From positions 2,356,001 through 2,420,000 of the forward strand of contig NZ_JAIQDI010000002.1 in NCBI RefSeq assembly GCF_020034665.1: a stretch of DNA of 64,000 nt, read 5' to 3'. The position numbers were made by a program, and so were the translations under genes. The number at the start of each line of letters is the position of its first letter. Position 1 is the first letter of the stretch. Positions 51,176 to 58,874 of the stretch are shown piece after piece. Origin of the DNA: Niabella beijingensis. Lineage in GTDB: Bacteria; Bacteroidota; Bacteroidia; Chitinophagales; Chitinophagaceae. Below the pieces are notes generated by a model. The model made no database searches, was not told where the DNA came from, and worked only from the letters and a program-made list of their open reading frames with translations.

Positions 51176-52525
51176 CTATTGATCTCCCTTATTTGAATAA
51201 ATTTCATTTAATGCATCTCTGTATTCAAGTCCGCCCGTAACCGTTGCCCCCAGTTCTTTCAAATGGTCATAAAAATCGGGATAGGATTTATTCACTGCCT
51301 GGGCTTCTTCGATGGTCACCGCACCATCCGCTTTTAAAGCAGCAGTAGCACAGGCCATCGCGATCCGGTGATCATGACGGGAATGCACCACTGCGCCTTT
51401 TATAACACCACCATGCACCCGCATCTGATCACCATCCAGTTCTACCCGGATGCCCATCTTCCCGAACTCTTCCTGCAGGGTAATACCCCTGTCGCTTTCC
51501 TTATGCGCCAGGCGGCTCACCCCTTTAATGGTGGTAACACCCTTGCAATTGGCAGCCAGTGCCACCAGCGGCGGGAAGAGATCCGGACAATCAGTCGCAT
51601 CAAATTCAAATGCTTTCAGGGGTGCTGCATGCAATACTATCCCTTTGGCCTCCATAGCAATACCGGCACCGGCAGCCATCAATGCTTCGATGATTTTTTT
51701 GTCTGCCTGCGTGCTGGTCTGCTGCAGGCCTCTTACACGGATATCACCGGCAATGGCACCGGCCACCAGCAAAAAGGCGCCGCCGCTCCAATCCCCTTCC
51801 ACCGTATAATGTACCGGCTCATCTGTGGTTGGCGGTGCAGCACCATCAAATACAAAGGCCTCATAGTTTTGATTTTCGGGCATCCGCATGCCAAACCGTT
51901 TCATCACATCCAGCGTAAGATCGATATACGGCCGGCTTTTCAGCTCGTTTACCCGGATGGTGACCGGCGCTGTCACCGGAGATGCGGAAAAAGCCATTAA
52001 AAGCCCTGTAAGGAACTGGGAGCTCAGCGATCCGTCGATGGTGATCGTTGCCGGCAGCAGGGGGCCCTGAACCACCAGCGGCAGTTTACCATTATTTGAT
52101 TGAATGTGTACGCCCAGTTCGGGCAATACGGTATCAAAGAAGTCCATAGGACGCGTTACCAGGCTGCCTTCCCCGTTAATGGTCACCTGGTTCTCACACA
52201 GGGCCACAATGGGTGTAAACATCCGGATACTCAAACCGCTTTCGCCACAGTTCACCGCATCCTCTTTTGACCTTACTTCCGGGGCATTCTTTAAAAAGGA
52301 GCTCTCGATCTCGATCATATGGTCTTTTCCGGTTTCCGTGATCGTGGCGCCCAGTGCCCTGATGATACTCATGGCCGCGAGATCGTCGTTACTGTGACCG
52401 GGATTCTCGACCACTACGCGCCGGCGCGAAAGCAATGCAGCGGCACAGGCCCGCTGCATCGAGCTTTTGGAAGCCGCCGCATAGATATCCCCCTTCAGCT
52501 TTGAAGGATGTATGGTTCTATTCAT
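51176..52525 (-). CDS. aroA: 3-phosphoshikimate 1-carboxyvinyltransferase (EPSP synthase)
   Basis: A 449-residue enzyme that joins shikimate-3-phosphate and PEP. It shows the conserved KSSMQRACAAALLS start, NCGESGLSIRM, SSQFLTGLL and KESDRG. The PEP loop normally written NAGT is replaced by NCGE, which puts it in a class of Bacteroidota enzymes that might be naturally tolerant to glyphosate (inference). It follows aroB by 47 bases. Confidence 0.93.
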   Translation of the reverse strand: MNRTIHPSKLKGDIYAAASKSSMQRACAAALLSRRRVVVENPGHSNDDLAAMSIIRALGATITETGKDHMIEIESSFLKNAPEVRSKEDAVNCGESGLSIRMFTPIVALCENQVTINGEGSLVTRPMDFFDTVLPELGVHIQSNNGKLPLVVQGPLLPATITIDGSLSSQFLTGLLMAFSASPVTAPVTIRVNELKSRPYIDLTLDVMKRFGMRMPENQNYEAFVFDGAAPPTTDEPVHYTVEGDWSGGAFLLVAGAIAGDIRVRGLQQTSTQADKKIIEALMAAGAGIAMEAKGIVLHAAPLKAFEFDATDCPDLFPPLVALAANCKGVTTIKGVSRLAHKESDRGITLQEEFGKMGIRVELDGDQMRVHGGVIKGAVVHSRHDHRIAMACATAALKADGAVTIEEAQAVNKSYPDFYDHLKELGATVTGGLEYRDALNEIYSNKGDQ

Positions 52526-52572
52526 TCAGATTTTATTTAAGTTCCGGAAGCCGTCAGCTGCCGGTACGGTCT

Positions 52573-53589
52573 TTACAATTTATTTATGATTTTTTCCAGC
52601 TGCTTCATGGCAATCGGTTTCACCACCCCCTGCCCGATCTTATTGAGCAATACAAAGTTCATTTCTTTTTGCTCTCTTTTCTTATCCATCTTCAGCCCGT
52701 TAAACACTTTCTGTTTATCAAAACTCGCATAGGTCGGAAGCTGGTATTGCTCCAGCAACGCCACTACGGCTGCTGTCTGGGAAAAACCGGTCAGTTGTTC
52801 AGAAATATGACAGGCATAAGTAGTACCAATGGCCACTGCCTGTCCATGCATCAGTTCATATTCTTTTTCCAGCGCATGTCCCAATGTATGCCCCAGGTTC
52901 AGCAAGCGGCGGTCTCCCTTTTCAAATTCATCCTTTTGCACCACCTTGGTTTTGATCAGCGCATTCCGCCGGATCAGGCTGCTTAATTTTTTCTTATCTT
53001 TCTGATACGTGGAAAGCGATTCCTGCTGCAGCTGCCGGAACATCGCCGCATCTTTGATACAGGCATGTTTGATGATCTCTGCAAAACCGTTCTCCCATTC
53101 ATTCTGCGGCAGCGATTGCAGGAAAGATACATCGTGCAAAATGAAGGAAGGCTGGCGGATGATACCCACCAGGTTCTTATACCGGTCCACATCAATACCA
53201 TTCTTTCCGCCAATAGATGCATCTATCAGGGCCAATATGGATGTGGGTACAAACCCGAACCGTATGCCGCGCATATACACAGAAGCGATATAACCGGTAA
53301 GATCCGTGATCACGCCCCCGCCGACGCCTACCAGCACGGTCTTCCGGTCGGCTTCCATGCTGATAAGGGTATTGATCACCTCATCTACTGTTGCCTGTAC
53401 TTTATAGGCTTCGCCGGGTTTGAGCACGATCGTATTCAGCCCTTTGAATGTTGCCGGATGCGCTTTGAATATGTTTTCATCCGTTATTACTACCAGTGCT
53501 TTTTTATCGGCAATTTTTGTAACCTGTTTAAAGCTGCTGTCGAAATAAAAATGTGTGGAAGCGTTTGAGAATTTTATTATTTTTTCCAT
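52573..53589 (-). CDS. aroB: 3-dehydroquinate synthase
   Basis: A 338-residue NAD- and metal-dependent enzyme of the shikimate pathway. Motifs are GVGGGVITDLTGYIASVYMR, PTSILALIDASIGGKNGID, and NLGHTLGHALE with metal-binding His. It lies in the aromatic operon between the DAHP synthase gene (83-bp gap with an inverted repeat) and aroA. Confidence 0.95.
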   Translation of the reverse strand: MEKIIKFSNASTHFYFDSSFKQVTKIADKKALVVITDENIFKAHPATFKGLNTIVLKPGEAYKVQATVDEVINTLISMEADRKTVLVGVGGGVITDLTGYIASVYMRGIRFGFVPTSILALIDASIGGKNGIDVDRYKNLVGIIRQPSFILHDVSFLQSLPQNEWENGFAEIIKHACIKDAAMFRQLQQESLSTYQKDKKKLSSLIRRNALIKTKVVQKDEFEKGDRRLLNLGHTLGHALEKEYELMHGQAVAIGTTYACHISEQLTGFSQTAAVVALLEQYQLPTYASFDKQKVFNGLKMDKKREQKEMNFVLLNKIGQGVVKPIAMKQLEKIINKL

Positions 53590-53613
53590 TCCTGACGATG
53601 GTTAAGAGTGAAT

Positions 53614-53660
53614 GGTTCATAATTCATGAGATAAACGCGATCTGCAATGAACTATGAACC
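53614..53660. repeat. Intra-operon inverted repeat
   Basis: GGTTCATAATTCAT (53614-53627) and ATGAACTATGAACC (53647-53660) pair over 14 bp with one G-U position, with a 19-base loop. It sits in the gap between the DAHP synthase and aroB. It is followed by another CATGAACTATT copy. It may stabilise or process the operon mRNA, or be a repeat remnant. Confidence 0.5.
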
Positions 53661-53672
53661 AGGATCCATGAA

Positions 53673-54764
53673 CTATTGCGCGTCCATGATATTCTTCTGA
53701 TGATTGATGCTTTCCAGGTGCACTGCATCCAGGTATTTCATAATAAAATCCTTGCTCAGGCCCAGCTTCTCGCCCTTGCCCATCATTTTATCCAGCACTT
53801 CCTGCCATCGGTTGGTTTGCAGGATGGTCAGGTCATTCTCTTTTTTATATTGTCCGATCTTATCGGCGATCTTCATGCGCTGGGAAAGGATCTGCAGCAT
53901 TTCATCATCCAGGTGGTTGATCTGCTGGCGCAGTTTTTCCAGTCCGGCCTGCAGCTCGGAGTTATCGGTATTTTCTTTTCTCCATACGATGGCTTCCAGC
54001 ATTTCTTTCAGCCGCTCGGGGGTCACCTGCTGTTTTGCATCGCTCCAGGCGTTGTCCGGATCGATATGTGCCTCGATCATTACCCCGTCGTAATCCAGGT
54101 CAATGGCTTTCTGTGCCACATCAAACAAGCCTTCGCGGTTACCGCAGATATGAGAAGGATCATTGATGATCGGCAGTTCGGGGTAACGCAGTTTCATTTC
54201 AATGGCCAGGTGCCACATGGGTGCGTTACGGAATTGTGTATTTCCGTAAGAGGAAAATCCGCGGTGGATCAGGCCCAGGCTCTTGATACCGGCACGGGAG
54301 ATACGCTCCACGCCGCCGCTCCACAGTTCCAGGTCGGGATTGATCGGGTTTTTTACCAGTACCGGCACATCAACGCCTCTGAGGGCATCTGCCACTTCCT
54401 GAACGCTGAAGGGGTTTACGGTAGTACGCGCTCCGATCCAGAGGATGTCCACATCAAAGGTCAATGCATCTTCCACCTGTTTGGCGGTTGCCACTTCCAC
54501 TGCGGTAGGCAGGCCGGTTGCTTTCTTTGCTGCCTGAAGCCAGGGTAATCCTTTGGCACCGATGCCTTCAAACAATCCCGGTTTGGTACGGGGTTTCCAG
54601 ATGCCTGCACGCAGTACATCTACTTTACCTGTTGCTGCCAGGCGCTGCGCCGTGGCCAGCACCTGCTCTTCTGTTTCAGCGCTGCAGGGCCCGCTGATAA
54701 CGATCGGGCGTTTCGCCCATACCTGTTGTGTCTTTTCTTTATCCGTCATTTCAAGAGTTTTCAT
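53673..54764 (-). CDS. Bifunctional DAHP synthase/chorismate mutase (type II)
   Basis: A 363-residue fusion protein. Residues about 20-255 form a type Ib (KDO8PS-like) DAHP synthase, the first step of the shikimate pathway, with ISGPCSAE, RAGIWKPRTKP and DPSHICG. Residues about 265-355 form an AroQ-type helical chorismate mutase (LRQQINHLDDEMLQILSQRM, IADKIGQYK). The fusion lets prephenate or chorismate status tune pathway entry. It is the fourth gene of the operon, which fits its use for Phe/Tyr supply. Confidence 0.94.
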   Translation of the reverse strand: MKTLEMTDKEKTQQVWAKRPIVISGPCSAETEEQVLATAQRLAATGKVDVLRAGIWKPRTKPGLFEGIGAKGLPWLQAAKKATGLPTAVEVATAKQVEDALTFDVDILWIGARTTVNPFSVQEVADALRGVDVPVLVKNPINPDLELWSGGVERISRAGIKSLGLIHRGFSSYGNTQFRNAPMWHLAIEMKLRYPELPIINDPSHICGNREGLFDVAQKAIDLDYDGVMIEAHIDPDNAWSDAKQQVTPERLKEMLEAIVWRKENTDNSELQAGLEKLRQQINHLDDEMLQILSQRMKIADKIGQYKKENDLTILQTNRWQEVLDKMMGKGEKLGLSKDFIMKYLDAVHLESINHQKNIMDAQ

Positions 54765-54795
54765 TTTACTTGTGATTTTGTGATTTGCTATTTTG

Positions 54796-55647
54796 TTATC
54801 GGATGATCCGTTTTATTTTATTGGCATCGGTGATCAGGGATTGCAGCCTTCCGGGATCGTCGGACTGTATGGACTCCTTGAACTTGGTCAGCTGATCGAT
54901 GTGTTCGGTCAGTACATCGATGATATTATCCTTATTCTGTAAAAAAATGGGTACCCACATATCCGGATTACTTTTTGCCAGTCGCACCGTGCTTTCAAAA
55001 CCTGCGGAGGCGATCTCAAAAATGGCGCTCTCCACTTTTTCTTTTTCCAGCACCGTATTGGCAAGGGCAAATGAAGTGATATGGGAAATATGGCTTACGT
55101 AGGCTACGTGCAGATCATGTGCCTTTGCTTCCATTTCCACAACGCGCATCCCGATCTTTGCATACATATTCTTTACCCATTCCAGGGCATCAGGATCAGA
55201 CTCCGCCGCGTTGCAGATGATCACGGCCTTACCTTCGAAAGCTCCGCGTATGGCCGATTTCGGGCCGCTGTACTCTGTACCCCACATCGGGTGGGTTGCT
55301 ACAAATCGTCCCCGTTTCGGGTGATCCTTTATCGCTTCGATCACCAATGATTTTGTAGATCCCATATCCATTACGATCTGGTCGGTCACCTTGTCCATGA
55401 TCTGCGGCAGCAGCTGCGCCATCTTATTTACCGGAATGGCCAGCAGCACTACTTCCGCTGCTGTGATTGCTTCATCCAGCGGGAGGAACTCATCCACCAG
55501 CTCATATTCCAGCGCCTGTTCCGCATGTTCCCTGCTGGCTTCCACACCAATCAGCCGGGACGAGAGCTTCTTCTCATGCAGCTGCAGGGCCATGGATCCT
55601 CCGATCAGCCCTACTCCTATTATCGCTATTCTTTTCCGTTTGTTCAT
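54796..55647 (-). CDS. tyrA: Prephenate dehydrogenase
   Basis: A 283-residue NAD-dependent enzyme of tyrosine synthesis. The cofactor loop is GVGLIGGSMAL; conserved THPMWGTEYSGP and AYVSHISHITSFALA contain catalytic His residues. It lacks a fused chorismate mutase and an ACT domain; the mutase is on the next gene of the operon. The gap to the aminotransferase is ten bases. Confidence 0.93.
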   Translation of the reverse strand: MNKRKRIAIIGVGLIGGSMALQLHEKKLSSRLIGVEASREHAEQALEYELVDEFLPLDEAITAAEVVLLAIPVNKMAQLLPQIMDKVTDQIVMDMGSTKSLVIEAIKDHPKRGRFVATHPMWGTEYSGPKSAIRGAFEGKAVIICNAAESDPDALEWVKNMYAKIGMRVVEMEAKAHDLHVAYVSHISHITSFALANTVLEKEKVESAIFEIASAGFESTVRLAKSNPDMWVPIFLQNKDNIIDVLTEHIDQLTKFKESIQSDDPGRLQSLITDANKIKRIIR

Positions 55648-55657
55648 TACAGGTACC

Positions 55658-56818
55658 TTATTTAATAGACGCTTCTTTTATCCGCTCAAAAGCTTGCTCG
55701 AACCGTTCCGTGGAACCGCAGAGGCTGATCCGGATAAAACGGTCGCCGGCATTTCCAAAGATCCCACCGGGTGTTATAAACACATTGGCATTATACAGCA
55801 CGGCGTCTGCCAGTTCATAGCCATCCTTATAGCCCTCCGGGATCGCTGCCCACATAAACATGCCTACCTGTTCCCGGGAATACGTACATTTCAGCAGATC
55901 GAGTAACTGATATACTTTTTCCCGCCGCGCCCTGTAAACGGCATTCACTTCATCGTGCCATTCCTTTCCGAGGCCCAGGGCTTTTGCTGCAGCCAGCTGC
56001 ACGGGGAGGAACATGCCGCTGTCCATATTACTTTTAAAGCGCAATACTTCATTGATACGGCCGGCGGCACCGCAAAGCACGCCTACCCGCCATCCGGCCA
56101 TGTTATGCGATTTGCTCAGTGAGTTCAGTTCGATCACTACTTCCTTTGCACCCTCCACACTCAAAAGGCTGAGCGGTTTTTCATTTAATATAAAGCTGTA
56201 CGGATTATCGTGCACAATAAGGATCCCGTGTTTTTTTGCAAAACCGATCAGCGCCCGGAACACTTCCGCATCCGGCTGCTGGCCGGTAGGCATATGCGGA
56301 TAGTTTACAAACATCAGCTTCACCTTTGAAAGGTCCCCCGCCTCTATCGCCGCAAAGTCGGGCTGGTAGCCGTTCTCCCCGTTCAATCCGTAATCGATGC
56401 AAACACCGCCGGCGATCGTAACATTACTCCGGTAAGTGGGGTAGCCCGGATTGGGCACCAGTACCTGGTCGCCCTCGTTCAGGTAGGTCATGCAGATATG
56501 CATAATGCCTTCCTTACTGCCGATCAGCGGCAACACTTCTGTATCCGGGTCCAGTGCCACACCATACCATTGCCGGTACCAGCCGGCAAAAGCAGTACGC
56601 AATACCGGGCTGCCTTTATAATTCTGATAGCCGTGTACATTGGGTTGTGCAGCGGCCTCCTGCAGTGCCTTTACCACTTCGGGATGCGGCGGCAGGTCCG
56701 GACTGCCGATGCCCAGGTTAATGATATTCTTCCCCTGTTTATTCAGCTCATCGATCTCTCTCAGTTTTTTTGAGAAATAGTATTCGCCCACACCCTGTAA
56801 TCTTTTTGCTACTTCCAT
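55658..56818 (-). CDS. PLP-dependent aminotransferase, class I/II
   Basis: A 386-residue fold-type I aminotransferase. The PLP lysine lies in SLSKSHNMAGWRVG, preceded by HDNPYSF, with a conserved C-terminal Arg in DRFIRISLCG. Placement between tyrA and pheA suggests transamination of phenylpyruvate, hydroxyphenylpyruvate or prephenate. It overlaps the end of pheA by ten bases. Confidence 0.88.
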   Translation of the reverse strand: MEVAKRLQGVGEYYFSKKLREIDELNKQGKNIINLGIGSPDLPPHPEVVKALQEAAAQPNVHGYQNYKGSPVLRTAFAGWYRQWYGVALDPDTEVLPLIGSKEGIMHICMTYLNEGDQVLVPNPGYPTYRSNVTIAGGVCIDYGLNGENGYQPDFAAIEAGDLSKVKLMFVNYPHMPTGQQPDAEVFRALIGFAKKHGILIVHDNPYSFILNEKPLSLLSVEGAKEVVIELNSLSKSHNMAGWRVGVLCGAAGRINEVLRFKSNMDSGMFLPVQLAAAKALGLGKEWHDEVNAVYRARREKVYQLLDLLKCTYSREQVGMFMWAAIPEGYKDGYELADAVLYNANVFITPGGIFGNAGDRFIRISLCGSTERFEQAFERIKEASIK

Positions 56819-57744
56819 GAACCTCTTTTATAAATTCCGTAAACTTTTAAACCCGTGGTCACCGGTTTTATCTTATCCATCACTTTCTCAAAATCCTTTA
56901 ACTGCTCAAACTCCATATCCGCGTGGAACTGGTACCGGAACTGTGTTCCGGGGATCGGAAAGCTCTGCAGCTTGGTCAGGTTCACGTCTTCTTTTGCGAT
57001 GATGGAAAGCACTTTTGCCAGACTGCCCTTGGAATGATCCGTATGAAAATTGATCGATGCCTTATCCCCCTCAACCGTTTCCTGCAGGTCTTCCCTGCGG
57101 CGCAGCACCAGGAAACGGGTGTAGTTATTTTTAAGCGTTTGTATTTTAGGTGCAATGATCTTTAATCCGTATAGCTCTGCAGCGAGCTTGCTGGCAATAG
57201 CTGCAATATGTTTGGCCTTGTGCTGGGCGATATGACGGGCACTGAGCGCGGTATCTTCAGCCTCTACCAGTTTCCAGCGAAACTGATCCAGGTATTCATA
57301 GCATTGCTGCAATGCCATGGTATGGGAATGTACTTCACGGATGTCATCCAGCTCCACCTCCGGATTTACCAGCAGGTTCTGGTTGATCTGCATATATACC
57401 TCCCCGGCGATCCGCAGGTCGCTGCCCTGCAGCAGGTTGTAATTGGGAAGGATGCTGCCCGCGATGGAATTTTCAATGGCCATTAAACAACCGTCAGTCC
57501 GGTCCGCATCCCTGGCAGCCGCGATCACTTCTTTAAAGGTATCACAACATTCAACCGTTACCCGGTTCTTAAAGAAGTTGTTTGCTGCCTCCTGGTGAAA
57601 ACTGCCTTCGTACCCCTGTATGGCCATGTGTACGCTCCCTGCCGGCTTTCCGGAAGAAACGTTGTGCTGTTCCTGCGCTTTTACTGCTGGTTCCTGCTCT
57701 TTCATTTGTTTAATCGTGTCAATTCCTGCTATTGCTTCCGGCAT
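56809..57744 (-). CDS. pheA: Prephenate dehydratase
   Basis: A 311-residue enzyme of Phe synthesis. The catalytic domain begins MAIQGYEGSFHQEAANNFF and includes the LVEAEDTALSARHIAQ segment; a C-terminal ACT domain follows (HSKGSLAKVLSIIAKEDVNLTK). The usual Phe-binding ESRP is replaced by QSFP, as in other Bacteroidota. The frame opens at 57744, giving a 39-residue N-terminal extension of unknown role. Internal starts at 57705 and 57627 exist, the last fitting the family best. An intrinsic terminator ends only 13 bases before 57744, so the gene is under attenuation control. Confidence 0.93.
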   Translation of the reverse strand: MPEAIAGIDTIKQMKEQEPAVKAQEQHNVSSGKPAGSVHMAIQGYEGSFHQEAANNFFKNRVTVECCDTFKEVIAAARDADRTDGCLMAIENSIAGSILPNYNLLQGSDLRIAGEVYMQINQNLLVNPEVELDDIREVHSHTMALQQCYEYLDQFRWKLVEAEDTALSARHIAQHKAKHIAAIASKLAAELYGLKIIAPKIQTLKNNYTRFLVLRRREDLQETVEGDKASINFHTDHSKGSLAKVLSIIAKEDVNLTKLQSFPIPGTQFRYQFHADMEFEQLKDFEKVMDKIKPVTTGLKVYGIYKRGSWK

Positions 57745-57761
57745 CCTTGTAGTTACAAAAA

Positions 57762-57786
57762 AATCCCGGCCTCTTTCGCCGGGATT
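57762..57786 (-). terminator. Attenuator terminator before pheA
   Basis: On the minus strand AATCCCGGC pairs with GCCGGGATT (perfect 9-bp stem, 7-base loop), followed by seven T (57763-57757). It lies between the leader peptide and pheA, on the operon's own strand, so it can only stop transcription of the operon itself. It is mutually exclusive with the antiterminator at 57778-57838. Confidence 0.88.
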
Positions 57787-57838
57787 CTTTTATGTTGAAT
57801 ATGTTGTTTAAAATTAGTTCAACAAAAATGCACCCGGC
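57778..57838 (-). promoter_or_regulatory. Antiterminator of the aromatic operon leader
   Basis: On the minus strand GCCGGG (57838-57833) pairs with CCCGGC (57783-57778), TTTT (57828-57825) with AAAA (57791-57788), and TGTTGAA (57824-57818) with TTCAACA (57799-57793), about 17 pairs in all. CCCGGC is also the left arm of the terminator, so only one of the two structures can form. Confidence 0.75.
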
Positions 57839-57897
57839 TTTCCGCTAAAAAAGAAGAAGCTAAAATAAAACCAGGTATAAAATTTTGTCGCTTTCAT
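57814..57897 (-). CDS. Aromatic-rich leader peptide of the pheA operon (attenuator)
   Basis: A 27-codon frame, ATG at 57897 and TAA at 57816-57814. It has Phe at 6, 10, 12, 14-17 and 24, Tyr at 7 and 11, and Trp at 9 (core FYTWFYFSFFFF). This is the composition of a ribosome-stalling leader peptide, like PheL. A ribosome stalled at codons 6-17 leaves the antiterminator region free. A ribosome reaching the stop would cover it and let the terminator form. The gene is too short for normal gene finding. A promoter box lies 11 bases upstream. Confidence 0.85.
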   Translation of the reverse strand: MKATKFYTWFYFSFFFFSGKPGAFLLN

Positions 57898-57907
57898 AAT
57901 TGCGTGT

Positions 57908-57938
57908 CAAATATAAAACGAAAATTTAAATTTCAAAA
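57908..57938 (-). promoter_or_regulatory. Promoter of the aromatic amino acid operon
   Basis: On the minus strand -33 TTTTG (57938-57934), an 18-base spacer and -7 TATATTTG (57915-57908) give the best promoter in the window. Transcription should start near 57902, a few bases before the leader peptide ATG. Confidence 0.75.
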
Positions 57939-57954
57939 TAAATATTTGAAATTT
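57928..57954. promoter_or_regulatory. Inverted repeat overlapping the aro operon -33 element
   Basis: AAATTTCAAA (57928-57937) and TTTGAAATTT (57945-57954) are perfect 10-bp arms around a 7-base spacer. They cover the -33 element, as a repressor operator would. The protein that binds is unknown; a second layer of control besides attenuation is inferred. Confidence 0.55.
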
Positions 57955-58044
57955 CTTTTAAAACTAACGGTTGTTTTTAGTAATTATTCATTTTTTCCCC
58001 TGTCCCTTTGAACAGGAAATGATCAGAAAAAACACCGGGGAGGA

Positions 58045-58773
58045 TCAGGTCTTCCGGTCGAGCGTTATTTCGAACACTGCCTCAAAATGACGGCGGAGCC
58101 GGTCCTTCACTTCCTCCATTTCAACCGGGCCACCCAGCTCCTTTGCCAGGGAGGTCACCTGTTTGTTCTGGATACCACAGGGAATGATAAAATTAAAGTA
58201 GTTCAGATCCGTATTCACGTTCAGCGCAAAGCCATGCATGGTGATCCAGCGGCTGGTGCGCACACCGATGGCGCAGATCTTGCGTTCTTTTCCGGGCAGG
58301 AACGGATCCAGCCACACTCCCGTTTCGCCGGGGGAACGTTCGCCTTTAAGGCCGTAGTCGGCAAGGGTGCGGATCACCACTTCCTCGATATTACGCAGGT
58401 ACCGCCCGATATCGGTATAGAACCGTTCCAGGTCAAAAATGGGATACCCCACAACCTGTCCGGGCCCGTGATAGGTGATATCCCCGCCCCGGTTGATCCG
58501 GAAAAAATCAATCCCCCTTTTGGCCAGGTTTTCCTCACTCAGCAATACATTTTCCATATGCCCGCTTTTGCCGAGCGTATATACATGCGGGTGCTCCACA
58601 AACAGCAGGTGATGCAGGGTGGCCGGCTCCGTTGCCGCTTCCCCACGGTCTTCGCGCTCCCTTGCGGCTGTTTTCACCGCCACATTTTCCTGTAACAGCT
58701 GCTCCTGGTGATCCCATGCGTCCTTGTACCGCATAATGCCCATATCACTGAACCGTACTTTCTGATGCTCCAT
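58045..58773 (-). CDS. lipB: Lipoyl(octanoyl) transferase
   Basis: A 242-residue enzyme that moves octanoyl from acyl carrier protein to lipoate-dependent enzymes. Signatures are RGGDITYHGPGQVVGYPI, KICAIGVRTSRWITMHGFALNV, and the acyl-Cys region FIIPCGI. Length is normal. It lies upstream of, but is separated by a promoter and terminator from, the aromatic operon. Confidence 0.95.
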   Translation of the reverse strand: MEHQKVRFSDMGIMRYKDAWDHQEQLLQENVAVKTAAREREDRGEAATEPATLHHLLFVEHPHVYTLGKSGHMENVLLSEENLAKRGIDFFRINRGGDITYHGPGQVVGYPIFDLERFYTDIGRYLRNIEEVVIRTLADYGLKGERSPGETGVWLDPFLPGKERKICAIGVRTSRWITMHGFALNVNTDLNYFNFIIPCGIQNKQVTSLAKELGGPVEMEEVKDRLRRHFEAVFEITLDRKT

Positions 58774-58783
58774 AATTGATCCG

Positions 58784-58791
58784 CAAAGGTA
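58784..58791 (-). promoter_or_regulatory. -7 box of lipB
   Basis: TACCTTTG on the minus strand matches TAnnTTTG, ten bases before the ATG at 58773. Confidence 0.5.
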
Positions 58792-58810
58792 CCAAGAAAA
58801 TCGGATGTCT

Positions 58811-58818
58811 TACATTTG
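58811..58818 (+). promoter_or_regulatory. -7 box of the rluA-type gene
   Basis: TACATTTG matches TAnnTTTG; transcription would start near 58824, upstream of ATG 58875. This box lies inside the longer TTG-started frame and so argues for the ATG. Confidence 0.5.
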
Positions 58819-58874
58819 CAGGAACGGGAAGATGCAGGGCGTCATTTTTTCAGCAAATTAAAATACTGTTTATC

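Noticed and set aside
57757..57786. The hairpin before pheA read as a plain terminator of lipB
   Set aside because: It lies 260 bases past lipB, after a new promoter and leader peptide, and overlaps a designed antiterminator, so attenuation explains it better.
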